Assembly (NCBI GenBank): GCA_022071945.1 | Contig: JAJVIN010000025.1 | Location: 1 to 64,000 of the forward strand | DNA length: 64,000 bases | Source: Thermoanaerobaculia bacterium | GTDB taxonomy: Bacteria; Acidobacteriota; Thermoanaerobaculia; UBA5066 | Reading direction: 5' to 3' | In this document: in pieces, positions 35,472-43,918 of the stretch | Numbering within the stretch: position 1 is the first letter of the stretch | Layout: the number at the start of each line of letters is the position of its first letter | The notes under the pieces: generated by a model | What the model was told of the DNA's origin: nothing | The model's input: only the letters and a program-made list of their open reading frames with translations | Databases searched by the model: none | Position numbers and translations under genes: made by a program

Positions 35472-36316
35472 TTGCTTCCTCCAAGAGGCAGGCCCTGCGG
35501 GAGTTCGTCCAGATCGATCAGGGCGTCGGACCGCACTTTCTGAGCCCCAGCAGGCGGGACAAACGCGAAGGCTTCCGCCGCGGGCTTGAGATCGGTCTTC
35601 CAGGCCTTGATGCGAACCGTGTACTGGGGCGCGCCAGCAAGGGTCTTGCTCGTGATCACGAACTTGCGGGGCATCGGCCTGGCACCCACCTCGATCCAGA
35701 TCTGCCAGTCGGTGTCGCCGTTGCGAAACGCGAGGTGCTCGCAGTCCACGCCCTCCACCACGCCCCGGCCGATGTGCTTGGATTCCTGGACATCGGCAAT
35801 CAGGACGTCGTAGGGGTTCGACACGAGGAGGTCGCCGCCGGGCATCGCGACCCCGTGACCCGCCCTCAGGGCCGCGATCAGCTGGTCCACGGTCCCCGGG
35901 AGTTCGAACTGCGTGTAGGCGTTGAGGTTCTTTCCGTAGATGTTGGCGGCCTTGCCGTCGAAGATGAGTTCCACGTCCGCGTACCCGCCAACCCGGTGCG
36001 CCCGTAGCTTGTCCGGACGAACGAGAAGGACGGTGCCAGAACTGGTGAACTGGATCTTCTCGAGCTGGGGCGTGATGACTTCGATGTCACTGTCGAAGGT
36101 CAGCTCGAGCGACTTCAGGCCGCTGATGTAGTTCGACATCGACTTGAGGATCGGTTTGGCGTCACTGGGAACCTGGGGGGTCGAGGCGGCCGCCTTGGCG
36201 GGCGTTGCGGGCTGTGCGACGAGCCGTGCTGCCGGGACGATGCCCGCCATGACAAGGGCGCAAGCCCCGAGAACGATGCGCCTGTCGCGGACCCTGTTGA
36301 CGATTCTTGTTTTCAC
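35468..36316 (-). CDS. DUF2092 exported protein
   Basis: A 282-residue protein with signal peptide (about 10-35) and a DUF2092 domain, a LolA-like beta fold (about 55-270): MSNYISGLKSLELTFDSDIEVI at the start of the domain, then VLLVRPDKLRAHRVGGYADVELIFDGK (begins near 97) and VDCEHLAFR. DUF2092 proteins are predicted periplasmic carriers of hydrophobic molecules; they often sit with DUF3604-type genes. GTG 36316 is the start because GGAGGG lies 9 bases upstream and the signal peptide follows directly. TGA stop overlaps the next ATG. Confidence 0.85.
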   Translation of the reverse strand: MKTRIVNRVRDRRIVLGACALVMAGIVPAARLVAQPATPAKAAASTPQVPSDAKPILKSMSNYISGLKSLELTFDSDIEVITPQLEKIQFTSSGTVLLVRPDKLRAHRVGGYADVELIFDGKAANIYGKNLNAYTQFELPGTVDQLIAALRAGHGVAMPGGDLLVSNPYDVLIADVQESKHIGRGVVEGVDCEHLAFRNGDTDWQIWIEVGARPMPRKFVITSKTLAGAPQYTVRIKAWKTDLKPAAEAFAFVPPAGAQKVRSDALIDLDELPQGLPLGGSK

Positions 36317-36850
36317 TCTCGGTCTCCCTCCGTTCTCTTCTGGGAACACGGGAAAAGTCGAAGCTCTCATGACATTGGGAAAGCGCCGGCGTTTGCTTCC
36401 ACGGTGACCTCGGCAACTCTCCTCGTGAACATGAAGGGTGGCCGGGATTCCGTACGCCTCGGCGACCGGGGTCGCGATCATCCAGACTGCGAATGAGAGA
36501 TGTGAAGTGTCACATCGGACCGGGACAGATTCATTATCCTACCAACGGGCGGCAGCCACCATCCCCGATCTCGCAAGCCCGCGGCCCGCGCCTGAATTCC
36601 GATCAGACGAACTCACAGTTCCCGTCCGAATGGTCGAACCTCCAGGTATTGTCGTCTCTTCGGGCAATTGTCATTGGAGGCGCGGGAGGCTCTTGCTACA
36701 ATTAAGGGTTCTGCGGAAACCGGTCCAGCAAATCGATTTCGCGCCATCCCGGCCGGGCTCCCTGGGCCCGTCCATCTCCTTGCGGAGCTCGTGCCCGAGA
36801 CCGAACCGGCGGGCGGGCGGGCGGGCGGATTCTCCAGGCCCGCTGGCCGG
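36317..36850. other. 534-bp intergenic region
   Basis: No gene recognised. It holds the 18-bp palindrome listed separately, about 180 bases upstream of the DUF2092 gene, and on the plus strand TTGGAG-17-TACAAT (about 36674-36702), a fair promoter that would point into the antisense of the outer-membrane barrel gene. Confidence 0.5.
36499..36516. promoter_or_regulatory. 18-bp palindrome, candidate operator
   Basis: GATGTGAAGTGTCACATC has perfect 7-bp arms around 4 bases. It contains TGTGA and TCACA, the CRP half-sites, but with 4 rather than 6 bases between, so another dimeric regulator is more likely. It is upstream of the DUF2092 gene on the minus strand. Confidence 0.4.
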
Positions 36851-37582
36851 TCAGAAGGTGAGAGACGCAGCCACCATCGGTCCCTGGCTCACGACGTCCC
36901 ACTTGAAACCGCCGTCTTCCTCGTAGTCTTGGTCCAGGTAGCGATACCCGACAGAGAGAGCGAGGGATTTGGAGGCGTGCCACTTCAGCCGGGCGTCGAG
37001 GTCCCATGTGAAGTCACAACCGACGCCAAAGCCACCCATCATTCCTCTCAGAGTGAAAGAGAACGCCTCCGAAAACGGGGCCGCGACGCGCGCGCCGAAG
37101 ATCGGATCGACCCAGCCGGCGGAGACCTTCGTCGTCGACACAACTCCCTGGCTCGTCCTCAGCTCGATCTGCGTGGAGAGCGACGTGTACCGCAGCCCGC
37201 CAACCGCCTCAAAAACGGGGGTGAACCTGTAAGAACCGGTGCCTTCGACGAGCCACTCGTCCACGTCCACCTCGGCGGTGACTCGCCCTCTGTCGCCCGT
37301 TCCCGTTCCGCCCAGCCCCATGTAGATGACGTCCGCCGAGACGGCCCACTTCGGCGCCTCTCCCCGATAGTCGAAGAGAGCACCGAACTGGAGGTTCTCG
37401 AGGACATCCGAAGCGGGAATGTCGATCTCGGTCGTCACCGGGCCGGATCCCGTCGTGCCGGACATCGCCGCGCCCATGAAATACGCCCCCACGGTGTGCC
37501 GGAAACTCGATTGCTGTGCCGGCGCGTCCGGGGCGCAGAGGGCGAGGATCGATGCGGCGAGGAGGGTCAAGCAAGGGCGCAT
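36851..37582 (-). CDS. Outer-membrane beta-barrel protein
   Basis: A 243-residue protein with signal peptide (about 1-23) and alternating strands through the C-terminus, which ends in MVAASLTF, a barrel-type terminal Phe. It has features of small eight-strand barrels (VGAYFMGAAMSG, FGALFDYRG, LRYTSLSTQIEL, VGYRYLDQDY). The closest recognisable type is the outer-membrane protein family seen with exported proteases and unknown porins; no substrate can be inferred. Confidence 0.8.
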   Translation of the reverse strand: MRPCLTLLAASILALCAPDAPAQQSSFRHTVGAYFMGAAMSGTTGSGPVTTEIDIPASDVLENLQFGALFDYRGEAPKWAVSADVIYMGLGGTGTGDRGRVTAEVDVDEWLVEGTGSYRFTPVFEAVGGLRYTSLSTQIELRTSQGVVSTTKVSAGWVDPIFGARVAAPFSEAFSFTLRGMMGGFGVGCDFTWDLDARLKWHASKSLALSVGYRYLDQDYEEDGGFKWDVVSQGPMVAASLTF

Positions 37583-37763
37583 GGCCGGTTTCCTTTCGTG
37601 TTGCGGCTCGACGGCGGTGCCCCTGATCCGTTGAATCGGACTGGAGGCTGAACCGGGCCGATCTTAGCGCGGCGGCCCCGCACCAGACTTCCACCGTTCC
37701 GGGCCGAGGCGCCGATACCTGGATGCCGCGGGAACCGGACCGGACGGCGCAAGGCCGTCGCAG

Positions 37764-39245
37764 TCACCAGGGCTCGCCCTGATCCTCCTGCTCTGCTCTC
37801 CCGGGCGGCGCCGGCTCCCCGAGAGACTGTGGCCGGTCGGGGGGAAGCCTCCACGCGGATTGCCGGGGCGGCCCGGGGCCAGGCGAGACGGCCAGAGGTC
37901 TGGCCGCACGGCCGTACAGCCGGTTCGCCGCGCCGAACCAGGCGAGATTGCCTGCCATCACCAGAATGACGACGATCGCCGCCACGGTCCGCCGGACCCC
38001 GGCACGCACCACCAGGAAGTCTGCGACAGCGAACGAAAGCCACGGGTACCAGCCCCACAGGTACCAGCCTCCGACGCCACCCCACGTGCCCCAGTATGCT
38101 CGGTGGGAGAGAAACCAGTACGTCGTACTCCCCAGAGCGAGGCCCGCGGCCAGGATGTGGCCTCCCGCCCGATCGGCCGGCCAAACGGGCTTGACGGCGG
38201 GAACGAGACAGATCGTGCCGATCAGGGCAGCTGCCAGTAGCCAGTGTGGCGGCCGAAAGAAGCTCCACTCGCCCAGCCAGAAGGCAGTCTTGATAAAGGT
38301 AAGGGCGCTATGGAGCATCCCTGCAGCCATCTCTGGAAAAAGTCCACTCAAGGGGGCTCGCAGGCCGTTCAGTTCGACGGTTCCGCCCCACCGGTAGCCC
38401 CGGAGCGCCTGGATGGGCAAGAACAACAGAGAGAAGCTGCCGAGTGCCAAGGCCGACCTCCAGTCGCTCTTGCGCCAGATCTTGACCACTAGAAGCACTG
38501 AGAGCGGCAGACAAGTCAGCTTGATGAAAGGCCCAAGAGCCGCTAGCGCGGTCAAGAGTGGCCGGCCCGACTCCCGTCTTACGGCCCAGACCGCCACCGC
38601 GGCGAAGGCGAACACGCCCGCGTCGTTGGCGCATCGAGCCAGCGACTCTGGCGCGCCCGGCACCAGGAGGAGGAAGAGGGCGAGGCCTTTTTGGTAGCCG
38701 CTCCACTCTGCGGTCGCGACCCTCATCGGAAAGGCGATGGAGGCCGCGACCAAGAACACGGAATAGAGGCGCATCAGGAGAAGCTGCATGAAGGGGTTGC
38801 TCGCGGCATCTGCACAGCCTAGAGCGCCCGCCAGCTTCAGGAGGATCATGCCGGCCATGTAGTAGACCGGCGGCTGGTGGCTTTCGTAGTTCGGCTGTGA
38901 ATTCGCAGCCGGTTTCCACCGAGGCGGCCTTAGGATGTTGAACGTCGCGCTCCGGCCCGCGAAGTCAGGGCAGCCGTACGCCCACCCAAGGGCCGGGCAG
39001 CACGGCGCTGCGTGCACCGCGCCGCAGATCTCGGGGCTGATCGAGAGCCCAAGGAGACCTTGGATCATCCCGCCGTCAAGAAAGAGAACCGCACGCGCAA
39101 GATGGGCGGGCTCGTCCGGACCTTCGAACGCCGGAAGGTAGACGGCGTGGAGGATCAAGCGACCCACGACCGCGGCAAAGAGCAACCCGATCACGAAGCG
39201 GTTGCCTCGAGCCGGGTGGATCGTCGCGGATGTAATCACCACCAC
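37764..39245 (-). CDS. Polytopic GT-C/DUF2142-like membrane protein
   Basis: A 493-residue protein with about ten TM helices. The first periplasmic loop has FEGPDEPAHLARA (near residue 40), the acidic DE-H motif of GT-C glycosyltransferases that use polyprenyl-phosphate sugars; a second loop has NYESHQPPVYYM. This fits DUF2142-type enzymes of cell-surface glycan assembly. The C-terminal about 50 residues are Pro-rich and polar. Starts at GTG 39245. Two further glycosyltransferases lie at the end of the window, but not adjacent. Confidence 0.75.
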   Translation of the reverse strand: MVVITSATIHPARGNRFVIGLLFAAVVGRLILHAVYLPAFEGPDEPAHLARAVLFLDGGMIQGLLGLSISPEICGAVHAAPCCPALGWAYGCPDFAGRSATFNILRPPRWKPAANSQPNYESHQPPVYYMAGMILLKLAGALGCADAASNPFMQLLLMRLYSVFLVAASIAFPMRVATAEWSGYQKGLALFLLLVPGAPESLARCANDAGVFAFAAVAVWAVRRESGRPLLTALAALGPFIKLTCLPLSVLLVVKIWRKSDWRSALALGSFSLLFLPIQALRGYRWGGTVELNGLRAPLSGLFPEMAAGMLHSALTFIKTAFWLGEWSFFRPPHWLLAAALIGTICLVPAVKPVWPADRAGGHILAAGLALGSTTYWFLSHRAYWGTWGGVGGWYLWGWYPWLSFAVADFLVVRAGVRRTVAAIVVILVMAGNLAWFGAANRLYGRAARPLAVSPGPGPPRQSAWRLPPDRPQSLGEPAPPGRAEQEDQGEPW

Positions 39246-39581
39246 ATTCTCGACCTTGAAGGCCGAAAACCGACAGCGCCACGTGAATCGGCTCCGAACG
39301 CCTTGACGAGGAACCGCAATACGCTAGATGAACGAGCCGGCGCCCTGACAGGGCTTTCGGCGATCTGACCGCGGTAGGTCTTGACGCCGGTCCCGGAAGA
39401 CGCACCAGGAGGCGCGCCGAGCTGATTGAGACCTGAGTCTTACCTGTCGCCATATCAGCATTCTCTGGCCTGATCTCGTTTGGACCGCGGCAATACTAAA
39501 CAAAGGTTCGTAGTGTCATCTTCATGATAATTACCTGTCCCTGCGCCCACGCCTACGCAGGGTGGAGACGAGAATAGGCCG
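39246..39581. other. 336-bp divergent promoter region
   Basis: Contains AT-richer sequence around 39480-39535 (caatactaaacaaagg, gataatta) where promoters for the SDR gene probably lie, and a 6-bp hairpin cctgcg / cgcagg at 39540-39561 just before the SDR start. No gene recognised. Confidence 0.5.
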
Positions 39582-40367
39582 ATGACGAAACGCTTCCACG
39601 GAAGGACCGCCCTCGTGACCGGCGCTGCATCCGGAATCGGCGCCGCGACCGCCCGCATGCTGGCCTTGGAAGGCGCCGCCGTCTTCTGTGCCGACCGGAA
39701 CCAGCAGGGCACGGAGGCGGTGGTCCACGAGATTCGCGAGAGGCTGGGTTCGGCGGAGACTGCCCTTCTGGACGTGACCGACGAGGCTGGCTGGATCGCC
39801 CTTTTCGCCAGGATCCGAGACTCCCACGGAAGGCTGGATATCCTGGTGAACTCGGCCGGCATCTCGATGGCCGCCGCCACGAGCGACATGGAGTACTCGA
39901 GCTGGCGCCAGGTTCTCGCCGTCAACCTCGACGGCGTCTTTCTCGGGACCAAGCACGCCATCCGCGCGATGCGCGACGGGGGAGGCAGTATCGTGAACGT
40001 CTCCTCCGCCTCCGGCCTCAAGGCGGCACCCGGCGCCGCCGCATACTCGGCCAGCAAGGCCGCCGTCTGCATGTTCGGGAAGGCCGTGGCCAAGGAGTGC
40101 GCCGGCTCGGGAATCCCCATCCGCGTCAACACGGTCTGCCCGGCTGGGGTCAAGACTCCGATGTGGTCCTCGATGCCCTTCTTCAAGGACCTCGTGGCCA
40201 GCCTGGGCTCGGAGGACGCCGCCTACCTGAGTCTCTCGGAATCCGCACCGGGCAGCCGATTCTCCGAGCCGGAGGAGATCGCACGCGCGATCCTCTTCCT
40301 CGCTTCGGACGAGGCGGCCCAGATCACCGGCCTCGACTTGGTCATCGACGGCGGCTACACGCTTTAA
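39582..40367 (+). CDS. SDR-family NAD-dependent dehydrogenase
   Basis: A 261-residue classical short-chain dehydrogenase. Cofactor motif TGAASGIG (14-21), Asp38 after beta-2 (favours NAD over NADP), NSAG (90-93), Ser142, Tyr155 and Lys159 in YSASK form the catalytic set, and the FLASDEAAQITG-x-VIDGGYTL end is the usual C-terminus. All key residues are present. Substrate is unknown (family includes ketoacyl and sugar-alcohol dehydrogenases). Isolated between divergent and convergent neighbours. Confidence 0.92.
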   Translation: MTKRFHGRTALVTGAASGIGAATARMLALEGAAVFCADRNQQGTEAVVHEIRERLGSAETALLDVTDEAGWIALFARIRDSHGRLDILVNSAGISMAAATSDMEYSSWRQVLAVNLDGVFLGTKHAIRAMRDGGGSIVNVSSASGLKAAPGAAAYSASKAAVCMFGKAVAKECAGSGIPIRVNTVCPAGVKTPMWSSMPFFKDLVASLGSEDAAYLSLSESAPGSRFSEPEEIARAILFLASDEAAQITGLDLVIDGGYTL

Positions 40368-40518
40368 CCAAGGGACGCCATGGCCGGCGGCCTGGCGAGG
40401 CGTTCGGCGATCTGTCCGCAATCGACGGCATGCCCGCCAATCAGTCGATCTCCGAGGAGCTCACAGACGAACCGAATAGAAGGACCGCGGTTCGGACGGA
40501 TCGGGAAAGGACGCGCCC

Positions 40519-40590
40519 GTCGAGATCCAGCGATCGCCACGTGAAGCTGAAAGGGCACCTGGGCTCGAAGGGCTGGACAGTCAGAGAGGA
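40519..40590 (+). pseudogene. Remnant of a SUI1/yciH C-terminus
   Basis: DNA here resembles bases 15880-15951, the end of the yciH gene: gtcgagatccag is identical, then after a 2-base loss the frame reads DRHVKLKGHLGSKGWTV against DHREKLRALLSSKGYTV. No upstream part of the gene is seen. It runs up to the end of aguB on the other strand. It looks like a frameshifted fragment of a former copy. Confidence 0.5.
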
Positions 40591-41453
40591 GTCCGGCCAT
40601 CCGCGGTCAGGAGCGCGCGGTAGAGGTCCGGACGCCGGTCGCGGAAGAATCCCCACGAGGCCCGGGTCTTCCGGATCTCGGCAAAGTCGACCGTCGCGAC
40701 CGCCACCCCCTCCTCGTTCCGGGAGAGCTCCGCCAGCTTCTCGCCCCGGTGGTCGGTGATGAACGACGATCCGTAGAAGACCTGCCCGTTCTCGTTACCG
40801 ATCCGGTTCGCGGCCGCCACGGGAACCACGTTTGAAACCGAGTGCCCGATCATCGCCCGCTGCCATCTGTCCCGCGTGTCGACTCCGGGCGCCTCGGGCT
40901 CTGACCCGATCGCCGTCGGGTAGAGCAGGAACTCGGCCCCCTTCAGCATCAGAATCCGTGCGCACTCCGGATACCACTGGTCCCAGCAAATGGCCGCCCC
41001 GGCCTTCCCCGCTTTCGTGTCGAAGACCATGAAGCCCGTGTCCCCGGGCCGAAAGTAGAACTTCTCCTCGTAGCCGGGTCCGTCCGGGATGTGGCTCTTC
41101 CGGTAGATGCCGAGGATCGCGCCGTCCGCATCCACCATCGCGAGGCTGTTGTAGTAGGAGTGCCCAGCTTTCTCGAAGAACGAGACGGGGATCACGACCC
41201 CGAGCTCGCGCGCCACGTTCTGAAAGCGGCCGATGGTCGGGTGGCCCTCCGCCTCTCTCGCCCACTCGAAGAACTCGTCCTTCTCCTCGCGGCAGAAGTA
41301 GGGTCCCTCGAAGAGCTCGGGAGGCAGGACGAGACGGGCGCCACGGCGGACCGCCTCGCGAACGAGCCGCTCGACTCTCGACACGTTCGTCTCGAGATCG
41401 TCGCCAAGCGCGCACTGGATAACCCCGATCGTCAGCGTGTTCCCCATCGTCAT
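40581..41453 (-). CDS. aguB: N-carbamoylputrescine amidohydrolase
   Basis: Nitrilase-family enzyme that hydrolyses N-carbamoylputrescine to putrescine, CO2 and ammonia. The Glu-Lys-Cys triad is present: PPELFEGPYF (near 45), YRKSHIPDGPGYEEK (near 120) and CWDQWYPE (near 157); these motifs and the 290-residue length match AguB closely. Its first ATG overlaps the last base of the aguA stop (TGATG), so it is translationally coupled and gives the second step of the same pathway. Confidence 0.95.
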   Translation of the reverse strand: MTMGNTLTIGVIQCALGDDLETNVSRVERLVREAVRRGARLVLPPELFEGPYFCREEKDEFFEWAREAEGHPTIGRFQNVARELGVVIPVSFFEKAGHSYYNSLAMVDADGAILGIYRKSHIPDGPGYEEKFYFRPGDTGFMVFDTKAGKAGAAICWDQWYPECARILMLKGAEFLLYPTAIGSEPEAPGVDTRDRWQRAMIGHSVSNVVPVAAANRIGNENGQVFYGSSFITDHRGEKLAELSRNEEGVAVATVDFAEIRKTRASWGFFRDRRPDLYRALLTADGRTPL

Positions 41454-42532
41454 CACCCCTTCGCCCTGGCGGGCTGCTGCTGGCTGATGCAGTGAAACGC
41501 CCCGCCGCCTGTCAGGACATCCTTCGCGTACACCCCGACTGTCCGGCGAGCCGGGAAGAGCTTCGCGATCGTCTGGACAGCCCTGTCGTCGTTGTTCGAC
41601 CCGTACACCGGAACGGTCACCGTCGTGTTGGCGATGTAGAAGTTGACATAGCTCGCCGGCATGAGCTCGCCTTCCTCGTCGAGGATCTCGCCAGGAGAAG
41701 GAACGGTCACGACCGAGAGGCGCCGGCCGGACGCATCCCGCATCTCCGAGAGGTCGCGGATGATGGTCTCCAGGGCATCCCGGTTGGGGTCGCCCGGCAC
41801 CGGTTCCATGCAGACCACCACCCCCGGCGCCACGAACCTCGCCACGGTGTCGATGTGGCCATCGGTGTGATCGTTCAAGAGCCCGTCCCCGAGCCAGAGG
41901 ACCTTCTCGGCGCCCAGCGCCTCGAGAAGGCCGGCCTCGATCTCCTCCCGAGAGAGGCCGGGATTCCGGTTGGGGTTCAAAAGGCACTGCCTCGTCGTGA
42001 GGATCGTCCCCTCTCCGTCTGGTTCGACCGAGCCGCCCTCGAGCACCCAGGGGAAGGCAAACCCGGGCAGCCCGGACGCCTCCGCGATGGCGGCCGAGAC
42101 CGCGTCATCGCCGGGGAGGCTCCACTTTCCGCCCCAGCCGTTGAAGCCAAACGAGACGGGTGACACGCCCCCGGGTGAACGGACGAAGACGGGGGCGGTG
42201 TCTCTGAGCCAGATGTCACCGAAGGGGATCGTGTGGAACCGGCACGGAAGGCCCGCGAGGCGCTGCCGCGCCTCGGCCTCTCGAGCGTCGCCGGGCACCA
42301 GGATCTCGAGCCTCTCGCCGTCAGGCGAGCCGCCCAGCGAATCGATACCGGCAATGTTCCTGGCGAAGGTCACGAAAGCTTCTTGAACGGGCGCCAGGGA
42401 CTCTCGCCAGAGCTCCACGTGGCTGGGCCAGGCGAGCCAGCAAGCGTCGTGCGGCTCCCACTCGGCGGGCTGGCGAAGATCAGGATTTCGGTTCTGTCGC
42501 AAGATGCCGGGTCCGGACATGAGCCGGATCAT
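41453..42532 (-). CDS. aguA: Agmatine deiminase
   Basis: Converts agmatine to N-carbamoylputrescine. The 359-residue protein has the guanidine-modifying enzyme fold with GDIWLRDTAPVFV (near 104), NDHTDGHIDTVARF (near 215) and the catalytic Cys in GGGAFHCISQQQP at the C-terminus. The ATG at 42532 has gaagaggg 5 bases upstream, located just after the stop of the flavoprotein gene 13 bases before, so the three genes (flavoprotein, aguA, aguB) likely form one operon. Confidence 0.96.
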   Translation of the reverse strand: MIRLMSGPGILRQNRNPDLRQPAEWEPHDACWLAWPSHVELWRESLAPVQEAFVTFARNIAGIDSLGGSPDGERLEILVPGDAREAEARQRLAGLPCRFHTIPFGDIWLRDTAPVFVRSPGGVSPVSFGFNGWGGKWSLPGDDAVSAAIAEASGLPGFAFPWVLEGGSVEPDGEGTILTTRQCLLNPNRNPGLSREEIEAGLLEALGAEKVLWLGDGLLNDHTDGHIDTVARFVAPGVVVCMEPVPGDPNRDALETIIRDLSEMRDASGRRLSVVTVPSPGEILDEEGELMPASYVNFYIANTTVTVPVYGSNNDDRAVQTIAKLFPARRTVGVYAKDVLTGGGAFHCISQQQPARAKG

Positions 42533-42545
42533 AAAGGCCCTCTTC

Positions 42546-43820
42546 TCAGCCCGGAGGCAGCTTCATCTCGGGCACGAGGCAATACTCGGCCGAACCGAGC
42601 CCGGCCGAGAAGCCGGTCGCCCACGCCCACTGGAAATTGAATCCGCCGATCGGCCCGAACGCGTCGAGGATCTCTCCGGCGAAGAAAAGACCGGGAGAGA
42701 GCCGGCTCTCCCCCGTCGCGGGCTCGATCTCCTCGAGGGAGACACCTCCGCCCGTGACTTCCGCCGTCCGGTAGCCCTCCGTGGCCTGGACCGGCAGCGA
42801 GAACTCCTCGAGCGCCAGGAGGAGATTCCGGCGCTTTTCTCTCGTGAGCTGGGAGAGGCTGACGTCCTCGACGGAAGCGGTCTGCATCAGAAGCGAGACC
42901 AGCCGGTCCGGAAAGTGCCGTTCGAGAAGCCGGCTCACCTGGCCGGGTCCCGGATTGAGGAGGGTGTTCCAATCCACGGCCCCCTCGCCCTGGGAGAGGA
43001 ACCGGGCGGTGACCCGAAAGGCCGAGCCCGAGAGCCGAGCCTTCTCCAACACGTGGGAGATGTTCAGAACCGATGGACCGCTGTATCCGCGATGGGTGAA
43101 GAGAAAGCCCCCGGTCGACTGCGCCTCCGCCCCGACCGTCCTGGCCTGCAGACGCGCCGTCAGGCTGAGCCCGGAGAGATGGGCGTGCGGAGCGGAGGCC
43201 GAGACGAGGGGAACGAGCGCCGGATACGGCGGATGAACGCGGTGGCCGAAGGCAGCGGCCCAGTGGAGACCGGCCCCGTCGACCCCGGCCGGCAAGACAG
43301 AGAACCCTCCCGTGGCGACGACGACGGCACGCGCCGCGACATCCGACCGGTCGAGGCGCAGGCGGAAGGAACCATCGGCGGCCCTCGCGAGATCACGAAT
43401 CCGCGCGACGGTCCGGACCTCGACGCCGCTCTCGGCGACCCGTTCGAGGAGCCTGTCCCTCACGTCCTTGGCCCGGTTCGTCGGGGGAAACAGCTTGGCG
43501 GACTCCCGCTCCTCGCGAAGGACCCCGCCGAGGAGCTCCTCGAAAAACGATCTCTGGGCGGGGAGGCGGAACTGCTCGAGAAAGCGCCTCACGATGTAGG
43601 GCTTCGATTCGGAAACGAAGACCTCGGGAGCCGCCCGCATCGGCAGGATGTTGCAGCGGCCGCCGCCCGAGATCAGGATCTTGCGCCCCGCCTCTCGAAA
43701 CGCCTCGTAGACGGTGATCGGGAACGAGGCCCCCGCCCGGCGCCGGATGTCCGCCGCGCGCAGGGCCGAGACGAGGCCCGCCGCTCCCGCGCCGACGATC
43801 ACGAGGCCCTCCGGATTCAC
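42546..43820 (-). CDS. BaiN/HI0933-family FAD-dependent oxidoreductase
   Basis: A 424-residue flavoprotein with the dinucleotide-binding GAGAAGLVSALRAA at the N-terminus (residues 9-22), GRKILISGGGRCN (about 45), and the C-terminal FFAGEILDAFGPIGGFNFQWAW that closes the FAD site. This family (YhiN, BaiN) includes enzymes of uncertain substrate and one bile-acid reductase. First gene before aguA. It might oxidise a polyamine-related compound, but the family has no established role in that pathway. Confidence 0.9.
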   Translation of the reverse strand: MNPEGLVIVGAGAAGLVSALRAADIRRRAGASFPITVYEAFREAGRKILISGGGRCNILPMRAAPEVFVSESKPYIVRRFLEQFRLPAQRSFFEELLGGVLREERESAKLFPPTNRAKDVRDRLLERVAESGVEVRTVARIRDLARAADGSFRLRLDRSDVAARAVVVATGGFSVLPAGVDGAGLHWAAAFGHRVHPPYPALVPLVSASAPHAHLSGLSLTARLQARTVGAEAQSTGGFLFTHRGYSGPSVLNISHVLEKARLSGSAFRVTARFLSQGEGAVDWNTLLNPGPGQVSRLLERHFPDRLVSLLMQTASVEDVSLSQLTREKRRNLLLALEEFSLPVQATEGYRTAEVTGGGVSLEEIEPATGESRLSPGLFFAGEILDAFGPIGGFNFQWAWATGFSAGLGSAEYCLVPEMKLPPG

Positions 43821-43918
43821 GCCGGCAACGATACGGCGAAACCGGGCCCGAAAGGCGTACTATCGGGGGTTACATCCCGCAGAATGAGAAGGTGCGGAGT
43901 TCAACCCCAGGAGATGCA

